DNA from: Treponema_I sp045631425
GTDB lineage: Bacteria > Spirochaetota > Spirochaetia > Treponematales > Treponemataceae
Assembly (NCBI GenBank): GCA_045631425.1
Contig: JAZQUR010000105.1
Span: forward strand, 1 to 64,000
Length of the DNA: 64,000 nucleotides
Direction of reading: 5' to 3'
Positions within the stretch are counted from its first letter, which is position 1; every line of letters starts with the position of its first letter. Shown here piece by piece: positions 17,938 through 25,907 of the stretch. Made by a program: the position numbers and the translations under genes. The notes under the pieces are model-generated. The model saw nothing but the letters and a program-made list of their open reading frames with translations, was not told where the DNA came from and made no database searches.

Positions 17938-18501
17938 TCACCGTGTTTTTAGCCATTTTTTTAGCATCACATTTGAAGAAATAAAAGCGATAGGTAACTT
18001 TTCAACATCATCTTCCGAATTGATTTGGTAAAAATCCAAGCCAGAAACTTCGCTTTCCTGAATTTGAAGCTTTTTCAAATCAAAATCGACCGGACATTTA
18101 CAACTAAAAAATATATCGCAAGTTTTGTAAGTGATATTTTTGTATTTGTATGTATTTGGGCTTGTTCCAACAAAACTGATGTCAGACTCTTTCACATCAA
18201 GTCCGATTTCCTCTTTTACTTCACGAACACAAGCAGATTCAGCACTTTCATCAGCATCAATAAAACCACCAGGAAGAGCTAAAAATCCTTTTTGAGGGTC
18301 CTTCGCCCGTTTTTCAAGCAAAACTCGGTTATCCTCTGTGTATAAAATTAGCCCAACAGCAGCAGCCACATTGTTGTATAAATCAAAATCACAATCGCCA
18401 CAAACCCAATGACGAGAATTTACATATTCCAAAGAGGATTTCCCACAAAGTGGACAAATTTTCATTTCATTTTCAAAGTCCATATAAAACCTATTTCCCA
18501 T
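17938..18501 (-). CDS. Zinc-ribbon Nudix hydrolase
   Basis: This protein of about 187 residues begins with a four-Cys zinc ribbon (CPLCG and CGDCD) and carries a complete Nudix box, GFIDADESAESACVREVKEEIGLD. The glycine, glutamates and arginine stand at the standard GX5EX7REUXEEXGU spacing. The arrangement resembles NudC/NADH-pyrophosphatase-like and ADP-ribose-class enzymes, which clean up nucleoside diphosphate derivatives. The start could also be the internal ATG at 18483, six residues later, which has a weak AGG upstream. It is 29 bp upstream of no partner on its own strand and appears to be monocistronic. Confidence 0.82.
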   Translation of the reverse strand: MGNRFYMDFENEMKICPLCGKSSLEYVNSRHWVCGDCDFDLYNNVAAAVGLILYTEDNRVLLEKRAKDPQKGFLALPGGFIDADESAESACVREVKEEIGLDVKESDISFVGTSPNTYKYKNITYKTCDIFFSCKCPVDFDLKKLQIQESEVSGLDFYQINSEDDVEKLPIAFISSNVMLKKWLKTR

Positions 18502-18530
18502 TCTCTAGAAAAAACGCGGTAACAGTTCCC

Positions 18531-20867
18531 TTAAAAATATCTAGCAGTTAGTGCTTCTGCAACGCTGTTTGCCCGCTCTAGTGTTCGGTTGATTAGAGGC
18601 ACAAAAAGTGGCAAAAGTTTTCTTAAACGGTTAAAAAAGCCTTTCGCATCCCCAAGACCACCTCGCACAAGTTGAACTTTTATAATCAAAGAAGCTTCGT
18701 CCGCCAAAAGTGGGATAAATCTGAATATCATCACCAAAATCAAACTGGCTGATTTTGAGGGTATCATTTTTGAAAAGCCTTCTATCAAATCTTTTTCGTC
18801 TGTGGAATACATAAATCCAAAAATCAATAAAATTCCAGTTGCCAAATGCAAAATAGATTTTACAGAAATCAAGATTTTTTCCACCGTGATTTTTATTATT
18901 CCAAAGTGGAACAAAATTGTATCTCCGGGATTTATGGGGAAAAACAAAAATTGCAAAACTAAGAAAAACAACACCCATGGGAAAAGCACAAAAAAACTTT
19001 TCAACGGTTTTTTCAAAGGAAGTTTTGCAAAAATTGCATAAACCAAAGCAACGCTCAAAGATAAAAGTGATAAAGGTATTGATTTTAGAAAAATTGATGT
19101 TAAAAACAATCCCAAAAATACAAGATATTTTGCTAAAGGCGAAAGTTTATGAATTACCGAGTCTTTTTTTTCGTAAAGCCCAGTAGAAAGCCCGTTTAGT
19201 TTTTTTAGTAAACTCACCCCTTCTAATCTCTGAAAATCAACTAATTTTTCTTTTGATATTTCGCCCTTAACTTGATATTTTGCAGTTTTCTCAAAATCAA
19301 CATCACTATCATAAAGGATTTCGCCATTTTCGATTTTTAACTGACGATTTGCGATTTTTGTTTCTTCTTCACGATGAGTAGAATAAATTACTGTTTTCCC
19401 TTGTTTACTGAGTTTTTCCAATGTTTTGAGAATTTGCTTTCTTCCTTGTGGATCAAGTCCCGCAGTTGGTTCGTCAAAAAGCAAAATAGATGAATCAAGT
19501 GCAATTATTCCCGCAAGAGAAAGTCGTCGTTTTTCTCCGCCAGAAAGTGCCTTTGTATTTCTGTTGCCAAAAAGAGAATAGTCTAATCCAGTTAATTCCA
19601 TTGATGAAACAACTTTTTCTTTTAACTTTTTCCCAGTTAATCCTTTGTTGATAGGACCAAAGGCAACATCGTCGGCAGCGAAGTTTTCAAACAAAGCACT
19701 TTCCGCTTCTTGTAATGCAAGAACAGGACGCTCTGTTGCCAAAATTTCCCCTTCTTGTATTTCAAGCAATCCAGATGCAATCTCGAAAAGGGTAGACTTT
19801 CCGCCGCCGCTTTTTCCCATAATTGCAGTTAGGCTACCTTTCTTAAAAGAAAGTGAAAAATCTTTGTATAGAGGATTTTGCCCCGGATAAGCAAAAGTTA
19901 TATTTTTGAGGGAAAGACTTGTTTCTTGTGTAGAGGCTTCGGTGGCGACACAACCAGAACTAGCTTGTACAGTGTGAAGGGCTGTTGCAGAAGAACCTGC
20001 CCAAGACACAGCGTCGCCCAAGTCACCAGAACTAGCTTGAACAGTGGATTCGACATCTGTTGGAGAACCAACTTGGGAAGCGTGTTCTTCAGAACCAGCT
20101 TGTACACAAGAATCGCTTTTTGCCGAAAAATCAACTTGAAAAGCGACCTCCCCAGAACCAGCCAAAACATCAGCCTCATCAATGCAAAAGTGGGATTTTA
20201 TAAATGAATCAGTTTTATCTAGCGAATTCTCATCTCGGATAAGAACCCCGTTTTCCATCACCAAAATGCGATTGGCACGTTCAGCTTCATCTAAATCATG
20301 AGTAATATGAATAATTGTTTTGCCTTTTTGATTTTCGCCGTCAAGAAAGTCTAAAATCTCTTTTCGGGAAACTGGATCAATCATAGAAACAGATTCATCT
20401 AAAATCAGCAAATCAGGATTCAAAGCCAAAATTCCTGCCAATGCCAATTTTTGTGTCTGTCCCAAAGAAAGATTTGCAGTAAAATCCTCAATTTTTTCTT
20501 CCAAAGAAACTGTTTTCAAAGAGGATAAAATGATTTCTTCTGTTTCTGTAGCTGAAAATCCCAAGTTATTTGGGCCAAATCCAGTATCAGTTTTTACGAT
20601 ACTTGCAATTATCTGATTTTTTGGAGATTGAAAAACAATTCCTACAGGAGCCTTGCTTTCTGAAAAGATTTTTACATTTCCAGAAGATGGCTGGTAAATC
20701 CCGCACAAAAGCCGAGCAAGAGTACTTTTTCCAGAGCCATTTAATCCCAAAATTGCCACATAACTGCCTCTAGAAACAGCAAATGAAACATTTTTTACTG
20801 CTTCTAGATTATTTTCCCTATAAACATAAGAAAGATTTTCAGCAAGAATGATATTATTTGTATTCAT
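18531..20867 (-). CDS. ECF transporter module: two EcfA ATPases and EcfT fused in one chain
   Basis: This 778-residue protein joins three parts usually made separately. The first ATPase (about 5-222) has Walker A GLNGSGKS (41-48), signature LSLGQ and Walker B LLILDE. The second (about 318-540) has Walker A GKSGGGKS (351-358), signature LSGGE and Walker B LLFDEP. An EcfT-like membrane domain (about 570-778) has several membrane helices and a terminal TARYF. Together they energise uptake of a vitamin or metal by an S component, which is not nearby. Residues 232-314 form a low-complexity linker encoded by degenerate DNA repeats. The ATG at 20867 overlaps the aminotransferase stop, so expression is coupled. 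Confidence 0.9.
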   Translation of the reverse strand: MNTNNIILAENLSYVYRENNLEAVKNVSFAVSRGSYVAILGLNGSGKSTLARLLCGIYQPSSGNVKIFSESKAPVGIVFQSPKNQIIASIVKTDTGFGPNNLGFSATETEEIILSSLKTVSLEEKIEDFTANLSLGQTQKLALAGILALNPDLLILDESVSMIDPVSRKEILDFLDGENQKGKTIIHITHDLDEAERANRILVMENGVLIRDENSLDKTDSFIKSHFCIDEADVLAGSGEVAFQVDFSAKSDSCVQAGSEEHASQVGSPTDVESTVQASSGDLGDAVSWAGSSATALHTVQASSGCVATEASTQETSLSLKNITFAYPGQNPLYKDFSLSFKKGSLTAIMGKSGGGKSTLFEIASGLLEIQEGEILATERPVLALQEAESALFENFAADDVAFGPINKGLTGKKLKEKVVSSMELTGLDYSLFGNRNTKALSGGEKRRLSLAGIIALDSSILLFDEPTAGLDPQGRKQILKTLEKLSKQGKTVIYSTHREEETKIANRQLKIENGEILYDSDVDFEKTAKYQVKGEISKEKLVDFQRLEGVSLLKKLNGLSTGLYEKKDSVIHKLSPLAKYLVFLGLFLTSIFLKSIPLSLLSLSVALVYAIFAKLPLKKPLKSFFVLFPWVLFFLVLQFLFFPINPGDTILFHFGIIKITVEKILISVKSILHLATGILLIFGFMYSTDEKDLIEGFSKMIPSKSASLILVMIFRFIPLLADEASLIIKVQLVRGGLGDAKGFFNRLRKLLPLFVPLINRTLERANSVAEALTARYF
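19954..20170. repeat. Degenerate tandem repeats encoding the ECF linker
   Basis: AGAACYNGCTTG-like cores recur at about 19956, 19992, 20028, 20064, 20091 and 20153, mostly 25-38 bp apart. They are best kept in CCAGAACTAGCTTG at 19954 and 20026. On the coding strand they give repeated VQASSG, VQAGSE and SWAGSS segments. The block lies in frame between the two ATPase domains. Confidence 0.7.
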
Positions 20868-22020
20868 CAACCATTTCTTTTATGCGTTGTAGTGCGATTT
20901 TGATTTTGTTGATGTCTGTGGCGTAACAACAGCGGATAAAACCTTCACCACCAGCTCCAAAAACTGTTCCTGGAACTACAGCCACTTGATGCTTTTCTAT
21001 CAACTGAGTTGCGAATTCTTCAGAAGTTAATCCAGTTTTTCTAATGTCTGGGAACATATAAAATGCGCCTTCTGGCTCTGTGCAAGGTAAGCCCATTTCT
21101 TTGAAGGCTTTGTACATCAAATTGCGGCGTTGTTGATAAGAAACTCGCATTTTCTCAACTTCGTGGCCACCGTTTTTCAAGCCTTCCAAAGCACCGTATT
21201 GGCTCATAATTGGAGCACAGATGCTTGAATATTGGTGAAGTTTATGAACTTCTGCCATCAATTCAGCTGGAGCACAAACGTAACCAATACGCCAACCTGT
21301 CATAGCAAAGGCTTTTGAAAATCCGTTTAGAACGATTGTGTAATCTTTCATTCCTGGGAAAGAGCCGATTGAACAATGCTCATTATCATCGTAAACAAGT
21401 TCGCAATAAACTTCGTCAGATAAAACCCAGATTTCATGTTTTTTTACAACTTCTGCAATTTTTTCCAATTCTGATTTTGGAATCATTCTTCCAGTTGGAT
21501 TGCTTGGAGAACAAATCATGATTGCCTTGGTTTTTGGAGTGATAGCAGCCTCGATTTGTTCTGCAGTTGGATAAAATCCGTTTACACTTGTGTCTATGTG
21601 GACAAGTTTTGTATCACACAAAGCTGCCAAAGGCTGATATGAAACATAACAAGGTTCACAAATAATGATTTCATCACCTGGATTTAAGATTGAACGCAAA
21701 ACGGCATCTACAGCTTCAGAAACACCGATAGTAACCAAAATCTCGTTTTTTGGATTGTAGTCAAGACCGTATTTTGTAAGATATTCTGCGATTGCTTCTC
21801 TAAGTTCTAGCAATCCCCAGTTTGATGTATAAGATGTGTGTCCTTGTTCAAGGTGATAATAAGCTTCTTCACGAATACTCCATGGAGTTGGAAAGTCAGG
21901 CTCCCCAACACCCAAAGAAATAATATCATCACGACCAATTATCAAATCAAAGAACTTTCTAATTCCTGATGGTGGAGTTTCTAATATTTTTTTTGAAAAT
22001 CTATCTTCTCTTGTGTTCAT
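20854..22020 (-). CDS. PLP-dependent class I/II aminotransferase
   Basis: The 388-residue protein is a fold-type I aminotransferase of the aspartate/aromatic (I-gamma, PatA-like) group. Visible features are GEPDFPTP, the SPSNPTG loop, DEVYCELVY, the PLP lysine in SKAFAMTGWRIGY, and the substrate-carboxylate Arg in GFIRCCYA. It moves amino groups between an amino acid and a 2-oxo acid; the exact pair is not readable. Its ATG shares one base with the stop of the Lrp-type regulator upstream, and its 3' end overlaps the ECF gene by 14 bases. The three genes form a tight operon that probably senses, converts and imports related compounds. Confidence 0.9.
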   Translation of the reverse strand: MNTREDRFSKKILETPPSGIRKFFDLIIGRDDIISLGVGEPDFPTPWSIREEAYYHLEQGHTSYTSNWGLLELREAIAEYLTKYGLDYNPKNEILVTIGVSEAVDAVLRSILNPGDEIIICEPCYVSYQPLAALCDTKLVHIDTSVNGFYPTAEQIEAAITPKTKAIMICSPSNPTGRMIPKSELEKIAEVVKKHEIWVLSDEVYCELVYDDNEHCSIGSFPGMKDYTIVLNGFSKAFAMTGWRIGYVCAPAELMAEVHKLHQYSSICAPIMSQYGALEGLKNGGHEVEKMRVSYQQRRNLMYKAFKEMGLPCTEPEGAFYMFPDIRKTGLTSEEFATQLIEKHQVAVVPGTVFGAGGEGFIRCCYATDINKIKIALQRIKEMVDEYK

Positions 22021-22505
22021 TATGCAGTTACTCCTTCTCTAGAGTCTTTCTTTTCATCAACGTATACGATTTCGTTTTCTTTATAAGTTTTTAATACAAA
22101 GTGAGTCTTTGTGCTTCTAACACCGTTAAGTGTTGAAAGTTTACGAGCAACGAAAAATGAAACATCTTGTAGACTTTCACCTTCGATAATTACTTGTAAA
22201 TCATATCCGCCTGACATTAAATATAATGATTTTACCTGAGGGAAACGGTAAATACGTTCAGCAATAGCATCAAATCCGTGTTCTCTTTCTGGAGCAACCT
22301 GAATTTCGATAACAGCTTGTACTAGGTTTTTGCTTTTTGGGTCTTTTTCAGGATTTACGATGGCTGCGTATTTTAAAATTACACCATCATTTTCAAGCTG
22401 GGCGATAATGGCGGCAACTTCTTCCACAGTTTTTTTTGTCATGGCCGCTATATCTTCTAAGGCCAAACGAGCATTATTTTGTAGTAAGTTTAAAATTTCT
22501 TCCAT
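22020..22505 (-). CDS. Lrp/AsnC-family transcriptional regulator
   Basis: The start is taken as the ATG at 22505, seven bases after GGGAGG, giving 161 residues. A TTG five codons upstream lies ahead of that SD. The N-terminus is a winged helix (LLQNNARLALEDIAAMTKKTVEEVAAIIAQLENDG). The C-terminal half is a RAM/AsnC ligand-binding domain (GGYDLQVIIEG). Such proteins respond to amino acids, and the coupled aminotransferase fits this. It is the first gene of the operon and follows a leader of about 200 bases full of hairpins. Confidence 0.88.
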   Translation of the reverse strand: MEEILNLLQNNARLALEDIAAMTKKTVEEVAAIIAQLENDGVILKYAAIVNPEKDPKSKNLVQAVIEIQVAPEREHGFDAIAERIYRFPQVKSLYLMSGGYDLQVIIEGESLQDVSFFVARKLSTLNGVRSTKTHFVLKTYKENEIVYVDEKKDSREGVTA

Positions 22506-22519
22506 TAGATTGCCTCCCA

Positions 22520-22666
22520 AAAAAATTAATGAGGAAGTTTTAACTTCCGAGTTAATTTTTTTACGCTATTTCGCAGCAAAGCGAGAAATAGCAAATAAAT
22601 AGGAAAGTTTGCAACGCAAACTTTAAGGAAAGGACTTCGACGCTATTTCAGGAGAAGTTCTTTCCT
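22520..22666 (-). promoter_or_regulatory. Structured 5' leader with four stacked hairpins before the Lrp gene
   Basis: In minus-strand order: H1 AGGAAAG-n-CTTTCCT (22666-22626, extended by GAAGT/ACTTC), H2 AAAGTTTGC/GCAAACTTT (22624-22604), H3 GCTATTTC/GAAATAGC (22592-22565), and H4 (about 22561-22520). H4 is a long stem with GGAAGTT/AACTTCC at its core and ends in a T run directly before the SD. H4 has the form of a terminator placed just ahead of the coding region. The H1 loop carries GAAATAGC, which could pair with the 5' arm of H3, so alternative folds are possible. Confidence 0.55.
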
Positions 22667-22709
22667 GTATCTCCATTTTGAATGTTTGCAAAGATTTTTA
22701 CGTTCTTTT

Positions 22710-22738
22710 AGAATAGTGATTTTTATAGTTTTTTACAA
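22710..22738 (-). promoter_or_regulatory. Promoter of the Lrp-aminotransferase-ECF operon
   Basis: On the minus strand TTGTAA (22738-22733), a 17-base spacer and TATTCT (22715-22710) place the RNA start near 22703, about 200 bases before the ATG. Confidence 0.6.
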
Positions 22739-22792
22739 CTATATGCGAAGAATTTTAATAATGTCGGGCATGGATGTTTGGCTAAGGGGACG

Positions 22793-23350
22793 CTATAAAA
22801 GGTTTCTAAAATATTTTGAATTAAAAATAGGATAAATAAATCCACAAACCACAAAGGAACAAATAATGGCTAAAATTGTTGGAAGATACATAGAATAAAC
22901 GCCTAAAACCAATGTTATTATTAGTGAAAAAATATCATTTCCTTTGGTTAAAATTGTTACAAAATAAGACAAGAAAGTTACAAATATCACTAAAAGAAAA
23001 AGTCGTAAAATTGCTAAAGCAGAAATTCCACCACCTAAAGTTGAAGAAATTAGGAACAAACCGTAAATTACCAAAGCAAAGAAAAATTTTGAAACCAAAA
23101 TTGATATAAAACTAGTTTTGATATTCAGCAAAAAAATCATTCCACCAGTAGTAAAGTCGTTTTTTGTAACATCAAAAATAAACTGAAAAATTAATACTGA
23201 TAAAAACACCCCCTGGTACAAGGAAAGATTTTGAATACCTTTATTTACCAAAATAAAATTTCCAATCAAAAAAACAACAAAAAGAGCAAACCACTTTTTA
23301 TTTTTTAGAAATTCTAAAAATTCTTTTTTTATGCAGATTAAAAATTTCAT
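22793..23350 (-). CDS. ABC-type exporter permease, small (second permease)
   Basis: Starting at the ATG at 23350, nine bases after AAGGA, the product has 185 residues. It has about five or six hydrophobic segments and a charged N-terminus (MKFLICIKKEFLEFLKNKKW). This pattern is typical of ABC-2 permeases with short loops. It is the last gene of an operon: peptide, permease, ATPase, permease. Sequence alone gives no substrate. Confidence 0.7.
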   Translation of the reverse strand: MKFLICIKKEFLEFLKNKKWFALFVVFLIGNFILVNKGIQNLSLYQGVFLSVLIFQFIFDVTKNDFTTGGMIFLLNIKTSFISILVSKFFFALVIYGLFLISSTLGGGISALAILRLFLLVIFVTFLSYFVTILTKGNDIFSLIITLVLGVYSMYLPTILAIICSFVVCGFIYPIFNSKYFRNLL

Positions 23351-23372
23351 TATAAAAATATCCTTATTATTT

Positions 23373-23990
23373 TTACGCAAATGTTTTATATGCTTCTTTT
23401 AATTCATCTACAGAAACATTTTTCTCTTGGTTTTGCCAAGAAATTTCACCTTTTTTGATAAACAAAATATTATCTGCAACTTCAGTTGTTAAATATAAAT
23501 CGTGGGAAGTTATGACAATTGTTCGATTAGCATTTTTTAGGATTTTTACAAGATTTTCTGCATTTGTAGGATCAAGAGACGCAAAAGGCTCATCTAAAAA
23601 CAAAATTTCTTCTTTACTTGCTAAAGCCACAATTAATGAAGCCATCATTTCTTGTCCTGTAGATAATCTTCTTATCGGAGATTTCGCAAATTCTTGTGCA
23701 TTAAAAAGCTCGTAAGCTTCTCTCCAATTATCATTTTCTTTTGCATTGATTATATCTAAATGTTCTTTTAGGGAAAAATGTTGAATTAATCCTCCAGAGG
23801 AAGGAACAAGCCATCCTTTTGTTTCTTTTATATCCGTAATAAAGATGCCAGAAAGAATCTTTAGTAAAGTTGTTTTTCCAGCACCATTATGTCCACAAAT
23901 TACAGTAATTTTATTTTCTGGAATTTCAATTTCAAAATCTTTGAATATCTCTTTTTTTCTATTGTATTTAAAATTTACATTATACTTCAT
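23373..23990 (-). CDS. ABC transporter ATP-binding protein
   Basis: The 205-residue ATPase has Walker A GHNGAGKT (about 33-40), signature LSTGQ, Walker B ILFLDEP and the switch His in TSHD. It lies between two small permease genes in the same direction (21 and 22 bp spacing) and should power them. The SD is AAGGA. Short exporters of this build often move peptides or lipids, or give self-protection. Confidence 0.85.
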   Translation of the reverse strand: MKYNVNFKYNRKKEIFKDFEIEIPENKITVICGHNGAGKTTLLKILSGIFITDIKETKGWLVPSSGGLIQHFSLKEHLDIINAKENDNWREAYELFNAQEFAKSPIRRLSTGQEMMASLIVALASKEEILFLDEPFASLDPTNAENLVKILKNANRTIVITSHDLYLTTEVADNILFIKKGEISWQNQEKNVSVDELKEAYKTFA

Positions 23991-24011
23991 TGTTTTTCCT
24001 TTTTTTTATTT

Positions 24012-24596
24012 TTATATTTGTGTTCTATAGTGATTTGATTCTGATAATTTCCAAGCCGCAAAAAAAGCTAAAAGTGCCAAACAAATTGATATTAAACTGA
24101 TTAGAAAAATATTGTTTAATAATAACAAGCATAATAATAATATAAAAGTAATTCCCATAGTGAGGAAAGTTGTTGTAGCCTCAGACCCTTTACCTAATAT
24201 TGCCCCTAAATGCATTAAGGCTGATGTAAAAACTATCATTGGAACTAACCAAAATATATCAATAACTGAAAATATATCATTTATTATTGGAATAATCGCT
24301 ACAACCTCTATTGCCAACATAAGTATCGAAGCTAAAATTTTTGAAATAAAAATATCTAGATATGAAGCCTTCACATTATAAACAAAAACTATCCCTTTCA
24401 TTTTTGTATCTGCAACAAATGATTCAAATATATATTCGTTGGCAACCATTAATATAAACCAAGAATAAAAGGGTTTACCCAATTCAACACTTTTTTTTTC
24501 AAATAAATATAAAACTCCAACAATTACAACAATTAGTGACCAACCTCTATAATTGCAGAACAATTCTCTAAATTCTTTTTTTAATAACGTTTTCAT
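24012..24596 (-). CDS. ABC-type exporter permease, small (first permease)
   Basis: The 194-residue protein has about six predicted membrane segments after a basic N-terminus (MKTLLKKEFRELFCNYRGW). It resembles the other permease at 22793 in size and in its opening KKEF. The two probably form a heterodimer around the ATPase. GGGGAA lies before the ATG. The gene lies 75 bp after a 20-codon hydrophobic peptide gene. Confidence 0.7.
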   Translation of the reverse strand: MKTLLKKEFRELFCNYRGWSLIVVIVGVLYLFEKKSVELGKPFYSWFILMVANEYIFESFVADTKMKGIVFVYNVKASYLDIFISKILASILMLAIEVVAIIPIINDIFSVIDIFWLVPMIVFTSALMHLGAILGKGSEATTTFLTMGITFILLLCLLLLNNIFLISLISICLALLAFFAAWKLSESNHYRTQI

Positions 24597-24616
24597 ATTT
24601 TCCCCTTTTTTTTACA

Positions 24617-24663
24617 GGGACTATCATATATACACTAATTATCTAATGTTTTCTAATAGTCCC
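24617..24663. repeat. Hairpin between the peptide gene and the ABC genes
   Basis: GGGACTAT (24617-24624) and ATAGTCCC (24656-24663) form a stem around a loop of about 31 bases that contains its own ACACTAAT/ATCTAATGT imperfect pairing. It may set the ratio of peptide to transporter transcripts. Confidence 0.5.
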
Positions 24664-24671
24664 CTTTATTA

Positions 24672-24734
24672 TTAATATGCTGGAGTAGATATTAATAACA
24701 TTGCGATAACGATGATAACTGTTTTTGTAATCAT
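24672..24734 (-). CDS. 20-residue hydrophobic peptide heading the ABC exporter operon
   Basis: A reading frame on the minus strand begins with ATG at 24734, seven bases after a perfect AAGGAGGA (24749-24742). It encodes MITKTVIIVIAMLLISTPAY and ends with TAA. The SD is the strongest in the neighbourhood, which argues that the peptide is really translated. A lysine, a hydrophobic core and a polar C-terminus resemble short hydrophobic signalling or toxin-like peptides, or an uncleaved signal sequence. It is followed by a hairpin and three ABC genes. It could be the exporter's cargo, a leader peptide controlling it, or a small membrane protein. I recognise no family. Confidence 0.6.
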   Translation of the reverse strand: MITKTVIIVIAMLLISTPAY

Positions 24735-24872
24735 TTCAGCGTCCTCCTTTTTAAGATATTTTCATTATAAATCTACTTTTTTCATTCTGTCAAATTTTAT
24801 TTTTTTTGTCATTTTGTTTTTTTATATCAATTTTTCTTTAAGATTCTTCAAATATGAGAATCAACTTCCTTC

Positions 24873-24901
24873 TTTACCTTATGCAAAGTTTCAACTATAA
24901 T
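24873..24901 (+). promoter_or_regulatory. Leaderless promoter of the GerMN gene
   Basis: TTTACC (24873-24878), a 17-bp spacer and TATAAT (24896-24901) lie six bases before the ATG at 24908. Confidence 0.65.
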
Positions 24902-24907
24902 TTTCCT

Positions 24908-25786
24908 ATGGCAAATAATGATAATAAAAAGAAAAATGATATTGGTTTTGCAATTTGGCTAGTGGCTGCACTTATAGTTTTTATTGTGTTTTTAGTTTCT
25001 AGAGAAAGAATGTTGACTGTTCTAAAAGAAACAGATTTTTTTAACAAGGTTTTTGGTTCTGAACCTCAATTTATAACAAATTTTGAGCCAAAACATACAG
25101 ATTCTCAAAAAGCAGAAACAGAAATCACTGAAGAAATCATTCTGGAAAATATCAATTCAACAAATCAAAATACAATTACTCTAAATGTGGATAATAACAA
25201 ATCTAACAATTCTTCAGTTGGAAGCTCTACTGGAAAAACAGCTGAACCTGAAAATACAGTTGAAATCCCACAATCAAGAGAGGAAACACCTGTAACTCCA
25301 GTTCAACCAGAAGAAAAAACTGAAACTCCAAAAAAAGTAGAAACCCAAAATGCTGTTTCAGAATCAAAAATGAAGCAAACTTTGTTTTTCATCGTGATTT
25401 CAGGCGATGGCTCTGTTGTTAGAAAAGAAATTACACGAGAAATTCCAAAAACGAACACACCTTTAGCTGCAGCCATTAACGCATTGCTTTCAGGCCCAAA
25501 TATTTCTGAACTAGAATCTGGATATATGTCCCTTATTCCAAACGGAACAAAACTTCTAGGCGCATCCATAAATAACGGCGTTGCAACTATTAATTTTAGC
25601 GAAGAGTTTTTATTCAACAAATACGGTGTAGAAGGGATTTATGGGCAGCTAATGCAAGTTGTGTATACTGCAACCGCTTTTAGCAATATTAATAGTGTAC
25701 AATTTTTGGTAGAGGGCGCAAAACAAGATTATCTTGGAGAAGGAATCTTTGTAGGCTCTCCACTTCCACGTTCAGCATTTAAATAA
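24908..25786 (+). CDS. Membrane-anchored GerMN-domain protein
   Basis: The ATG at 24908 is set by the leaderless promoter, giving 292 residues. A short cytoplasmic tail leads to one membrane segment (about 11-29). A low-complexity Thr/Glu/Pro/Asn-rich stretch (about 60-165) follows, then a C-terminal GerMN domain (about 172-290) with TPLAAAINALLSGP and NFSEEF segments. GerMN domains are extracytoplasmic and linked to envelope or peptidoglycan processes, first described in spore germination. This organism need not sporulate. It is followed by transketolase with its own SD. The specific role is unknown. Confidence 0.78.
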   Translation: MANNDNKKKNDIGFAIWLVAALIVFIVFLVSRERMLTVLKETDFFNKVFGSEPQFITNFEPKHTDSQKAETEITEEIILENINSTNQNTITLNVDNNKSNNSSVGSSTGKTAEPENTVEIPQSREETPVTPVQPEEKTETPKKVETQNAVSESKMKQTLFFIVISGDGSVVRKEITREIPKTNTPLAAAINALLSGPNISELESGYMSLIPNGTKLLGASINNGVATINFSEEFLFNKYGVEGIYGQLMQVVYTATAFSNINSVQFLVEGAKQDYLGEGIFVGSPLPRSAFK

Positions 25787-25907
25787 TTTAACATCAATAT
25801 TTATTGAATGTTTTATTACAATTTTGTATCATAAGGCAAAATAGATTGTGCTAAATCCACTAACAACACAATCTGGAGAGGTGTTTATTACAAGCTCGGA
25901 GGTTACT

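Noticed and set aside
22520..22703. T-box leader for the Lrp operon
   Set aside because: The conserved T-box AGGGTGGNACCGCG segment and specifier-loop layout are absent.
24672..24734. Lantibiotic or double-glycine bacteriocin precursor
   Set aside because: There is no leader, GG site, Cys/Ser/Thr-rich core or modification enzyme. Only a hydrophobic 20-mer is visible.
25848..25907. Upstream GTG start of transketolase
   Set aside because: GGAGG lies between it and the ATG at 25908 at ideal spacing, and the extra 20 residues do not look like transketolase.
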